From: an uncultured Bacteroidales bacterium
GTDB taxonomy: Bacteria > Bacteroidota > Bacteroidia > Bacteroidales > Muribaculaceae
Reading direction: 5' to 3'
Assembly (NCBI GenBank): GCA_902792435.1
Contig: CADAZN010000007.1
Span: 1-64,000, forward strand
DNA length: 64,000 nt
Shown: piece by piece, positions 16,804 through 24,705 of the stretch
Layout of the letters: every line of letters begins with the position of its first letter
Position numbering within the stretch: the stretch's first letter is position 1
Program-made: the position numbers and the translations under genes
Notes under the pieces: model-generated
The model's database searches: none
Told to the model about the DNA's origin: nothing
Seen by the model: only the letters and a program-made list of their open reading frames with translations

Positions 16804-18948
16804 ATGAAGAAGAAATTATTAATTTTAGCACTATCCGCACTGCCTTTCTTGAGCCAAGCTCAAGGATGGCCCGACAACTATGGCGGCGTAATGATGCAAG
16901 CATTCTGGTGGAATTCATTTGGTGATACCCGCTGGGTGAATCTTACCAGCCAAGCCGATGAAATTTCTCAGTATTTCGACCTTATCTGGATACCTCAGAG
17001 CGGTTGGACCGGTAGCAGCGGCTCTATGGGCTATGATGTGAAGTATTATTTCAATCAGAGAAGTGCCTTTGGTACCGAGACCGAGCTTCGCGAGCTCATC
17101 AACACCTATAAGAACAAGGGCACTGGCGTGATTGCCGACGTGGTGGTAAACCACCGTGGAACCCTTACTAACTGGGTAGATTTCCCCGTTGAGACTTATA
17201 ATGGTGTGACTTACCAAATGACACCAGCCGACATCACGAAGAACGACGATGGTGGCGCCACACAAACATGGCTCACCCAGCAGCAAGCACTTGGCAATAT
17301 TCCTGCTAGTGTTACGTTGAGTTCCAACAACGACGAGGGTGAAGACTGGGGCGGAATGCGTGACCTCGACCACAAGAGCGAGAACGTGCGCAACGTCATC
17401 AAAGCCTATGTGAACTACCTTGCTAATGACTTGGGTTACACTGGTTTCCGCTATGATATGACTCGTGGCTTCTGGGCAAATCGTGTTGCCGAGTATAATG
17501 CTACAGCCGGCGTGCAGTTCTCGGTAGGTGAGAACTGGAGCAGCCAGAATGAAATCCAGACTTGGATTGACAACTGCAAGTGGAACGGTGTGAACATGAG
17601 TGCCTCGTTCGACTTCCCATTCCGTTACACCGTGCGTGACGTGGTGCGTGGTAACAACGATGCAGGTACAAAAAAGACTTGGAAAGACCTTACCATAGGC
17701 GGTCTGATGTCGACAACCAACTTCAAGCGCTATGCAGTGACCTTCGTTGAGAACCACGATACCCAGTATCGAGATGCCAACAACCAGAACGACCCAATTC
17801 GTGCCGACACGCTTGCTGCCAACGCCTACATGCTCACCATGCCTGGCACTCCTTGCGTGTTCCTGGCTCACTGGAAAGAATACAAGCAGGAAATCAAGAA
17901 CATGATTGATGTCCGCAAGGCTGTGGGCATTACCAACACCAGTACAGCTCAGAAATATCCACTCTCGAAGAGCTATGAGATGTCGGGTTTCAAATCTACT
18001 GGACCTAACGGTAAGTCGATGTACTGCATTGTAGGTAAGAACAAGTACCTTAAGGACAATGTGATTGCTCAGTACTATGCGTCTATTCTTGATGAGGGAG
18101 TAGAGGTGACCAGAGGCTGGGGCTATCGCCTGTATATGTCAAAGAACTGCGAGACCGCATGGTGCGACAAGGCTTCGGGAAAATACAAAAATGCATTCAC
18201 TGCAAAACTCACTGCTGTAACGGCAACAAGCGGGGCAAAACTCGTCTACACTCTCGACGGTTCTACTCCTACAGCCAGCAGCACTCAAGTGGAAAGTGGT
18301 GCCACAATCAACATCACTCAGCCTTGCACGCTCAAGGTGGGCTTGCTCAAAGGTAGCGCAGTGAGTGGCGTAGTTACCCGCAACTATGACTTTGCAGGTC
18401 AGGGCGCTCCACACACTATCAACGTATATGTAAATGCTGATGATGCAGGTTGGAATCTTGTGCGCTACTACACTTGGGACCAGGACGACCAGCAGCACAA
18501 TGGCAACTGGCCTGGTGAGGTCATTAAGCAGAAAGTGTCGGTAGGAGGCAAGATTTGGTATGTACAGCAATATGAGCTTGCGAATGACGACTGCTTCATG
18601 AACTTCGTGTTCAACACAGGTACTAGCGGCTCACCACAAACTGTTGACGTGAGATATGCCACCACCGACAAGTTCTTCCTCATCAAGAGCAATTTAGATC
18701 CCGACGAGGGCAAGAATATGGTTGTTGACGCCACCGAGGACTATGCAGGCCTGCCCGTAGAGCCCGCAGCTGTTCCTGGCGATGTTAACGGTGATGGCAA
18801 CGTGACTGCTGCCGATGTTACCGCTCTCTATGACGTATTGCTCAATAATGACTATACCAACGTGGTCAATGGTGATCAAACTGGTGACGGTATAATCACA
18901 GCAGCCGATATTACAGCAGTTTATAGTGTTTTATTAGGAGGTAATTAA
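16804..18948 (+). CDS. Secreted GH13 alpha-amylase with starch-binding and dockerin-like modules
   Basis: The 714-residue protein has a signal peptide (ending FLSQAQ) and a GH13 catalytic domain: GYDVKYYF, ADVVVNHRG (about 110-118), GFRYDMTRGF with nucleophile Asp about 218, VGENW with acid/base Glu about 243, and VENHDTQ with Asp about 319. After the barrel come a chitobiase-C-like segment (about 455-530, YTLDGSTPT), a CBM26-like starch-binding module (about 535-640), and two dockerin-like Ca-binding repeats (GDVNGDGNVTAADVTALY, GDQTGDGIITAADITAVY). It cleaves alpha-1,4-glucans outside the cytoplasm. It is the first gene of an operon with the GH53 gene and faces the sus-like operon. Confidence 0.92.
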   Translation: MKKKLLILALSALPFLSQAQGWPDNYGGVMMQAFWWNSFGDTRWVNLTSQADEISQYFDLIWIPQSGWTGSSGSMGYDVKYYFNQRSAFGTETELRELINTYKNKGTGVIADVVVNHRGTLTNWVDFPVETYNGVTYQMTPADITKNDDGGATQTWLTQQQALGNIPASVTLSSNNDEGEDWGGMRDLDHKSENVRNVIKAYVNYLANDLGYTGFRYDMTRGFWANRVAEYNATAGVQFSVGENWSSQNEIQTWIDNCKWNGVNMSASFDFPFRYTVRDVVRGNNDAGTKKTWKDLTIGGLMSTTNFKRYAVTFVENHDTQYRDANNQNDPIRADTLAANAYMLTMPGTPCVFLAHWKEYKQEIKNMIDVRKAVGITNTSTAQKYPLSKSYEMSGFKSTGPNGKSMYCIVGKNKYLKDNVIAQYYASILDEGVEVTRGWGYRLYMSKNCETAWCDKASGKYKNAFTAKLTAVTATSGAKLVYTLDGSTPTASSTQVESGATINITQPCTLKVGLLKGSAVSGVVTRNYDFAGQGAPHTINVYVNADDAGWNLVRYYTWDQDDQQHNGNWPGEVIKQKVSVGGKIWYVQQYELANDDCFMNFVFNTGTSGSPQTVDVRYATTDKFFLIKSNLDPDEGKNMVVDATEDYAGLPVEPAAVPGDVNGDGNVTAADVTALYDVLLNNDYTNVVNGDQTGDGIITAADITAVYSVLLGGN

Positions 18949-18949
18949 G

Positions 18950-20242
18950 ATGCTAAAGAAAATATTAATTATGGGGACTATACTTCTTAGTCCCCTTTTT
19001 TCAAAAGCCAACGTCTATGACGTGAACGGTGATGGTGCTGTGACAGCAGCCGATGTAACAGCACTCTATGATGTGATGCTTAACAATGACTACACCAACG
19101 CTATTTATCCCGACATTAATGGCGATGGAGTTGTGACAGCAGCCGATGTGACATCAGTCTATGAAGTGCTGCTCAATGGATACCCTGTACCTGAGCGATT
19201 GGTTGGTGGCGACGTTTCGATGATTACGAAATATGAGCAGAACGGAGCCATCTACAAGGACCGTAACGGCAACACGATTAGCAACATCTTGCCTTACTTT
19301 GGTGAGCAGGGCTGGAATGCGATGCGCGTGCGCCTATTTGTGAATCCCGAGAACGCAAGTTCCTCCGACAAGGAAGAGGGCGTAATTCAAGACCTGCCCT
19401 ATGTGAAGGCGCTGGGCAAGCGCATCAAGGATGCTGGTTATGCTCTGGTGCTTGATTTGCACTATAGCGACAGTTGGGCCGACCCCGGCAAGCAGACTGT
19501 GCCTGCAGCGTGGAGTGGCGCCAGTGTGGCCGACCTTCAAGACAGCGTTTATAATTATACCAAGCGCGTGATGCAGGAGATGATAGCTGCTGGTGCTCGC
19601 CCCGACTTCATCCAGTTGGGCAACGAGATTACTGGTGGCATGCTGTGGCCCACAGGTCAAGTTTATCCCACAGGTGGTGCTCCAGATGGCGGCTCGTGGG
19701 AGAACTTTGCAGCCTATCAACACAGCGCATCGACTGCAGTGCGTGAGACTAGTCCCGAAACTAAAATCATCCTTCATGTGGAGATGCACAACATAAACCA
19801 ACCGGGTGGCTTCTTTGGCAACTGCGAGAGCTATGGTGTGGACTATGACGTGATGGGCTTGAGCTACTACAGTGCTTATCATGGCACTTTTGCTAATCTC
19901 AACGCCGTGCTCAACAAAATGGAAGCGGCATCCTCTAAACCCATCATGATTATGGAGTGTGGATACGGATATGCATGGGCATTGCCAGGCACTAATTACG
20001 ATTTGACTGCCACCTATCCCTACAGCAACGAAGGCCAGAAGAACTTTACTGTAGCTATGATTGCTGCGCTGAAGCAGCACAGTCGCGTTAAGGGCCTGTT
20101 CTGGTGGTGGCCTGAAGCTAATGAGTTCAACATTCCATGGTCTAATCATGTGACTGGTTCATGGTGGAATGGCAGCCTTTTTAACAACAACAACGGTATC
20201 GCTCAAGATGCGCTCTATGAGATGAAACAGTTCATTGAGTGA
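18950..20242 (+). CDS. GH53 arabinogalactan endo-beta-1,4-galactanase with N-terminal dockerin-like repeats
   Basis: The 430-residue protein starts one base after the amylase stop, with an AGGAGGT sequence inside the amylase end, so translation is coupled. A signal peptide (about 1-20) is followed at about 22-82 by two dockerin-like repeats (YDVNGDGAVTAADVTALY, PDINGDGVVTAADVTSVY), nearly identical to those ending the amylase. The GH53 domain has MRVRLFVNPENAS, LHYSDSWADPGKQ, acid/base Glu in QLGNEITGG (about 225), and nucleophile Glu in IMECGYGYAW (about 337). GH53 enzymes cut beta-1,4-galactan of pectin side chains. The pairing with an alpha-amylase is unusual. Confidence 0.92.
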   Translation: MLKKILIMGTILLSPLFSKANVYDVNGDGAVTAADVTALYDVMLNNDYTNAIYPDINGDGVVTAADVTSVYEVLLNGYPVPERLVGGDVSMITKYEQNGAIYKDRNGNTISNILPYFGEQGWNAMRVRLFVNPENASSSDKEEGVIQDLPYVKALGKRIKDAGYALVLDLHYSDSWADPGKQTVPAAWSGASVADLQDSVYNYTKRVMQEMIAAGARPDFIQLGNEITGGMLWPTGQVYPTGGAPDGGSWENFAAYQHSASTAVRETSPETKIILHVEMHNINQPGGFFGNCESYGVDYDVMGLSYYSAYHGTFANLNAVLNKMEAASSKPIMIMECGYGYAWALPGTNYDLTATYPYSNEGQKNFTVAMIAALKQHSRVKGLFWWWPEANEFNIPWSNHVTGSWWNGSLFNNNNGIAQDALYEMKQFIE

Positions 20243-20244
20243 TT

Positions 20245-20286
20245 CTAGAAAACCTAGAAATTCTAGAACATCTAGATTTTCTAGAA
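20245..20286 (+). repeat. CTAG-rich hairpin after the GH53 gene
   Basis: TTCTAGAAAACCTAG pairs with CTAGATTTTCTAGAA (14 of 15) around an AT-rich loop that itself contains TTCTAGAA. It ends the plus-strand operon, and its sequence style matches 9772-9823. Confidence 0.5.
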
Positions 20287-20292
20287 GATAGG

Positions 20293-20335
20293 AAAAAAAT
20301 TATGGCTTTTCTCAATTGCGAGAAAAGCCATAATT
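20293..20335 (-). terminator. Terminator of the sus-like operon
   Basis: AATTATGGCTTTTCTC and its perfect complement GAGAAAAGCCATAATT form a 16-bp stem around AATTGC. On the minus strand it is followed by seven T, so it terminates the operon ending at 20355. Confidence 0.8.
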
Positions 20336-20354
20336 AATATTAGGGATTAACTTC

Positions 20355-21692
20355 TTAGTTCATTACTGGTGTGAACTTAGCGTGGAAGTCACCCTCGTAG
20401 GTGATGTAGAGCTGGATGAAGTAGGTGGCATCAACATCAAGCATGAGGTTTCCACCATCATAGCTCAGGTTGTTAATGTCGCCACCCCAGTTGATAGCCC
20501 AGTCTTCATTAGCACGGAACTTGAACTCAGTGCCGGCGGGAATATCGCAATAGCCTTCCCAAGCACCAGTAGCGGGATTGTACTGAAGTGAAGCATAGTC
20601 GCTTGCCCAGCCGTTGAAGCCACCAATCACACCAATTGTGGTGATAGGAGTGAGCTCGTAGGTCATGTCGGCGAGGTTAGCCTCTACCATGTAGAATCCA
20701 GCTGGAGCATTAAGGTTACCACCTTGAGCTACAAGAGATCCACTATAATCATCAAAAGCGTCATCAAGACCCCAGTCGGGAGCATCCCAAGAGTTTTCAT
20801 GACTGCGGAACTTGAAGTCACCATTGAGGTACATAAAGCCGTAGTAGTCGCCATCGTTGTTGCGAGCTTCCTTCCAACCCTTGTTCTTAAGGCCGGCAGC
20901 AGGAGATCCCCATCCGTTGGCGTTGCCAGCTTGCCAAATCATGTCGGCGTAAGCCAGACCCTCAACGTCGTAGGTCATGTCGTTAGTGTTAACAGTGATG
21001 ATATACTGAGTGTAGTCAGAATCATAATCAAGCCAAATCTCGTGGGCATTATCGCCCTGTGCGAGATCGCCACCGAAGATGAAACCGTCGGGCTCCTCTT
21101 TGCTACCCAGTTTACCTTCCTCAAAGTTGTTGAGGTGAGTGAAAGGTACGAAATAGAAGCGCATCTCGCCAGCAGGAACAGTGATTGTGTATACACCATC
21201 ACTAACAAACTCCATGGCAACTCTCTCGTCACCACCAACAATATACATACCAGCAGCCATCTTAACATTATCCTCAATGTTGCTGATGAAGCGGAATGCT
21301 TGACCGTTATTGCTGAGCACGGTTACCACATTGATGGGTACGGTGTAAGAGCCTTCGGGGCCATAAAGACCCTCGAGAGCATCGCGCAACTCAGTTGTCT
21401 TGGCGCGACCTTGCGCGTCAACACTAACAGTGCGGCTGTCGCTCTTGTCGGCGTTGTAGAGAGTAACATCGTTGGTAGCTATAGTACCCTCTTCAGCATT
21501 ATAGGTGGGCGTGAACAGCAACACACTATCGGCAGTGATAGTTGTGAAGTCGATGGCACCGGCAGCAGCCACTGCAGCATTTGCACTTGCAGGGTTCTCG
21601 CTGTTGCTCTGTGGGTCGGCCCAATCCTTAAAGTCCTCGGTACAGCTTGCCATGAGCAAACCAATACCTAAAATATAAAATAACTTTTTCAT
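20355..21692 (-). CDS. SusF/SusE-like surface starch-binding lipoprotein
   Basis: The 445-residue protein has a lipoprotein signal (MKKLFYILGIGLLMASC, Cys 17). An N-terminal SusE-like beta domain (about 45-155) is followed by repeated carbohydrate-binding modules with Trp-rich motifs: GNANGWGSPAAGL, APDWGLDDAF and IGGFNGWASDYASL. This is the last gene of the susCDEF-like operon. In the Bacteroides starch system SusE and SusF bind glucan at the cell surface and assist SusC/D. It is assigned by position and module type rather than by identity. Confidence 0.82.
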   Translation of the reverse strand: MKKLFYILGIGLLMASCTEDFKDWADPQSNSENPASANAAVAAAGAIDFTTITADSVLLFTPTYNAEEGTIATNDVTLYNADKSDSRTVSVDAQGRAKTTELRDALEGLYGPEGSYTVPINVVTVLSNNGQAFRFISNIEDNVKMAAGMYIVGGDERVAMEFVSDGVYTITVPAGEMRFYFVPFTHLNNFEEGKLGSKEEPDGFIFGGDLAQGDNAHEIWLDYDSDYTQYIITVNTNDMTYDVEGLAYADMIWQAGNANGWGSPAAGLKNKGWKEARNNDGDYYGFMYLNGDFKFRSHENSWDAPDWGLDDAFDDYSGSLVAQGGNLNAPAGFYMVEANLADMTYELTPITTIGVIGGFNGWASDYASLQYNPATGAWEGYCDIPAGTEFKFRANEDWAINWGGDINNLSYDGGNLMLDVDATYFIQLYITYEGDFHAKFTPVMN

Positions 21693-21755
21693 GTTGTGTT
21701 AATTTCTTCTTTTAAGATTGACTCCAAGCCGTCATCAATATTATTGGTTTATAAA

Positions 21756-22958
21756 TTACTCAGTGGCTTGAAAATAGTACAGGCCGAGACAGTCATTGAA
21801 GTAAACACGATAAGCGCCAGCCTTCACTGGAATGTTTGGACCACCATTTGTACCATAACCAAGTGGGAACGCGGTAGCACCCCAGTTCACATCCCAAGAG
21901 CCGTTGGCAAACTTGAGCTCTGCGTTGCTCTCGTAAACGGCATCGAGATACCAGTCATGAGTCTGGGTGTTTTCACGCTTGCCCATAGCTGTCATAGGAG
22001 TAGAGCCAGCATCCCATCCCTGATAGTCACCAGGCATAGTGATGGTTGTGTACTCAGTGCTAGCGCCAGTCCATCTCATGATGGTAACCTTGCTAGTGGC
22101 AGTGTTCATCTCGATGTAGTAGAAGCCGTCCTCGGGGATACCAATGTTGTGGTTGTCGCCATCCTCATCGGTAACAGCAGCTTCGTTGCTGTCGATGTTG
22201 GTGAAGTTCATTTGGTCATCCCATTTACCTGGAATCTTGACAAACTTGAACTGGCCATCCTTGGGGAAGAAACCTGCATAAACGAGCACGGTGTTGCCGT
22301 TGGCGTCAACGTCGGCATCGGGCATAGGCAGCAATGGAATGAGGCCAGTACCTATTGAGCCACTACCATTGTCCCAATCGTTGCTACCGATGCAGTTACC
22401 TACCATGTACCACAGTACTGGATCGGCAGGCTTGAGCTCGATGTAGTAAGGCGAAACAAGGAATTTCACTACGTTAGAAACAACCTCGCGAGCGCCAGGA
22501 GTGTTGGCTTTAACGCGAGCATATACTTCCTGTTGCTCAGGAACTTCGCTCTCGTCGGCATAGTTGCAAATCACAACAAGAGCCTTGGCCAAATCGGCAG
22601 CGCTGACTTTAGCTTCACAAGAGCTAAAGATGTTCTCAAAAGCGTAGTAGTCGCACTGAGTCTCGCCGCTTTCGTCAGCCACCTCAGCAGTGTAAGGAGT
22701 GTTCCACTCATTGGTGGCCGAAACCTCAACAGTATATTCGGCTGCTACAGGGAAGCCTCCGTAGTTGGGCTGCGACCAAGTGAGGTTCACTGTCTCAGAG
22801 TTTGCCAAGTCAATAGCTTGATTGGCATAGGCAGGAGTGTTCAGCACAAACGATTCGGGTTGCTGAAGCACTGGATTAGAGTCGCGGTCATCGCTACAAG
22901 CGGTGAACATGAAAGCAACCGCCATGAGCAATAATGCTGACTTGAATATCTTATTCAT
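21756..22958 (-). CDS. SusE-like outer-membrane glycan-binding lipoprotein
   Basis: The 400-residue protein begins with a lipoprotein signal (MNKIFKSALLLMAVAFMFTAC, Cys 21), then SDDRDSNPVLQQPESFVLNTPAYANQ, the SusE N-terminal domain start. C-terminal modules contain GNCIGSNDWDNG and PGDYQGWDAGSTPM, typical SusE/SusF carbohydrate-binding repeats. It is encoded 40 bp after susD. It is likely exposed on the cell surface and retains polysaccharide near the SusCD channel. Confidence 0.85.
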   Translation of the reverse strand: MNKIFKSALLLMAVAFMFTACSDDRDSNPVLQQPESFVLNTPAYANQAIDLANSETVNLTWSQPNYGGFPVAAEYTVEVSATNEWNTPYTAEVADESGETQCDYYAFENIFSSCEAKVSAADLAKALVVICNYADESEVPEQQEVYARVKANTPGAREVVSNVVKFLVSPYYIELKPADPVLWYMVGNCIGSNDWDNGSGSIGTGLIPLLPMPDADVDANGNTVLVYAGFFPKDGQFKFVKIPGKWDDQMNFTNIDSNEAAVTDEDGDNHNIGIPEDGFYYIEMNTATSKVTIMRWTGASTEYTTITMPGDYQGWDAGSTPMTAMGKRENTQTHDWYLDAVYESNAELKFANGSWDVNWGATAFPLGYGTNGGPNIPVKAGAYRVYFNDCLGLYYFQATE

Positions 22959-22998
22959 AATAATCTCTTGTTTATAATGTTAAAGTGTTAAGCTATCA

Positions 22999-24669
22999 TT
23001 ATTTGTAACCCTCGTTCTGCTTGAGGTTGGGGTTAGCAATCAGGTCATCAGATGGGATAGCAAATACGTTGCGGTAAGCCTCGAAGTTGCGGCCTGCGTA
23101 GGCGCCACCCTTCCATTGCCACCTGTAGCTAGCGTTGCCACCAAACTGGCCAAAGCGGATCAGGTCGACACGACGACGTCCCTCAAAGTAGAACTCACGG
23201 CTCCACTCGTCGAGAATGTCGTTAAGAGAGTAAGATGCTTTTTCAGTAGCATGAGCACGAGCACGAATAGCGTTGAGTGCAGCAACAGCATCGGCAGGAG
23301 CTGCACCACTGCCAGCAAGGCGAGTAGCAGCCTCGGCATAGGTCAAATAAGCCTCGGCAGCACGCATGTACATAAGTTGAGAGTCGGCAAATGTGATGTC
23401 AGTACCCTTAGAACCGTCGCACTTGAAGTTTGTGAACTTAGCAACAGCATAGCCATACTTGAAGTCACTCTCGTTCTCCACATTGAGGTGGCGTCCTTCG
23501 GTCTCAAAGAGAGCGCGGTCGTCGCCAGCAGCCTCAACTACATCGTAGGCATGACCTTCGGGAGCCTCGATGTCGCTGAAGAACTTCTGAATCAACTCAG
23601 GACGGCAACGGTTACCACCCCAAGTGTTGTTGTTGTAGAGACCGTTAACCTCGCTGTCATCATAAGGATAAGGGTGCATGTCACCGTCGAAGGTAGAGCA
23701 AATCAGGAAGTTTGATCCACCCCAAGAAGTGGTGCGAGTACCCATTTGGATTACTGGGAATACAGCCTCAACCATAGCTCCATTAGTGCCATTGTCACCC
23801 ATGAAGAGCATTTGGTAAGCAGTGAAGTGACGCTCAACACCGTCAACGCCTGTTCCTTCATAGTCGCCAGTGAAGAGTTTGTAGTTAGAATCCATCACCT
23901 TCTTGGCATAGTCGCGAGCCTCGGCCCAGCGAGCAGTGCCAGTGTAAACCTGCGAGTTGAGATAGAGGCGTGCAAGAAGCATCCAAGCAGCAGCCTTGTC
24001 AACACGGCCGAAGCCCTGCTGGCCATAGTTCTTTGGCATTGGGTCGCTGAGGACTTGATTGCTAGAAGTCTCGCCAGTGATAGCCTTGAGCTCGCTCTCA
24101 ATAAATTCACACACCTGTGCACGAGTGTACTGCTCGGGGTTGTCGCCCGAAATCTTGGTGGTGAAAGGAATGTTTCCGAATGCATCGGTGAGCAAGTAGA
24201 ACTGGAATGCGCGCAAGAAACGAATCTCGGCACTCATAGTAGCATCATAATCGTTAAACACCTCAAGATATTGGTTGCAGAAGGTGATACCGATACACAG
24301 TCCGTAGTAGTAACCACGCAGCATTGGGTGGCTAGCGTCGTAGCTGTTGTGGCAGAAAGAAGCGATACCTTCGTCACCCCAACCGCAGATAGCCTCATCA
24401 CTGGTCAGCTCATTAGAGTTCCACATTTGGCGGAACTTGTGCTGGAAACCACCGTCGAGACCGTCAACGTCGACGTTGTCGTCGCCACCGTTGTTACCCG
24501 AAGTGGCGAAAACCGAATAGCACTTGTTGAACAGCTGCTCGGGAGTAACATCGTTTTGCAGTGATGGGTCGATGGGCTCAACGTCAAGGTCCTTGATACA
24601 GGAGTTGAAACCAACGCACATCACGATAGCAACAGCTGCACTAAGTATATATTTGAAAAACTTATTCAT
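22999..24669 (-). CDS. SusD/RagB nutrient-binding outer-membrane lipoprotein
   Basis: The 556-residue protein has a lipoprotein signal (MNKFFKYILSAAVAIVMCVGFNSC, Cys 24). SusD hallmarks follow: LRAFQFYLLTDAFGNIPF, TPR-like AAWMLLARLYLNSQVY, MRAAEAYLTYAEAATRL, and the C-terminal EFYFEGRRRVDLIRFGQF. SusD caps the SusC channel and binds the glycan. It lies 36 bp downstream of susC in the same operon. Confidence 0.93.
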   Translation of the reverse strand: MNKFFKYILSAAVAIVMCVGFNSCIKDLDVEPIDPSLQNDVTPEQLFNKCYSVFATSGNNGGDDNVDVDGLDGGFQHKFRQMWNSNELTSDEAICGWGDEGIASFCHNSYDASHPMLRGYYYGLCIGITFCNQYLEVFNDYDATMSAEIRFLRAFQFYLLTDAFGNIPFTTKISGDNPEQYTRAQVCEFIESELKAITGETSSNQVLSDPMPKNYGQQGFGRVDKAAAWMLLARLYLNSQVYTGTARWAEARDYAKKVMDSNYKLFTGDYEGTGVDGVERHFTAYQMLFMGDNGTNGAMVEAVFPVIQMGTRTTSWGGSNFLICSTFDGDMHPYPYDDSEVNGLYNNNTWGGNRCRPELIQKFFSDIEAPEGHAYDVVEAAGDDRALFETEGRHLNVENESDFKYGYAVAKFTNFKCDGSKGTDITFADSQLMYMRAAEAYLTYAEAATRLAGSGAAPADAVAALNAIRARAHATEKASYSLNDILDEWSREFYFEGRRRVDLIRFGQFGGNASYRWQWKGGAYAGRNFEAYRNVFAIPSDDLIANPNLKQNEGYK

Positions 24670-24705
24670 AGTTTCTTTATATTTAATAAATGTGTCACAC
24701 TAAAA

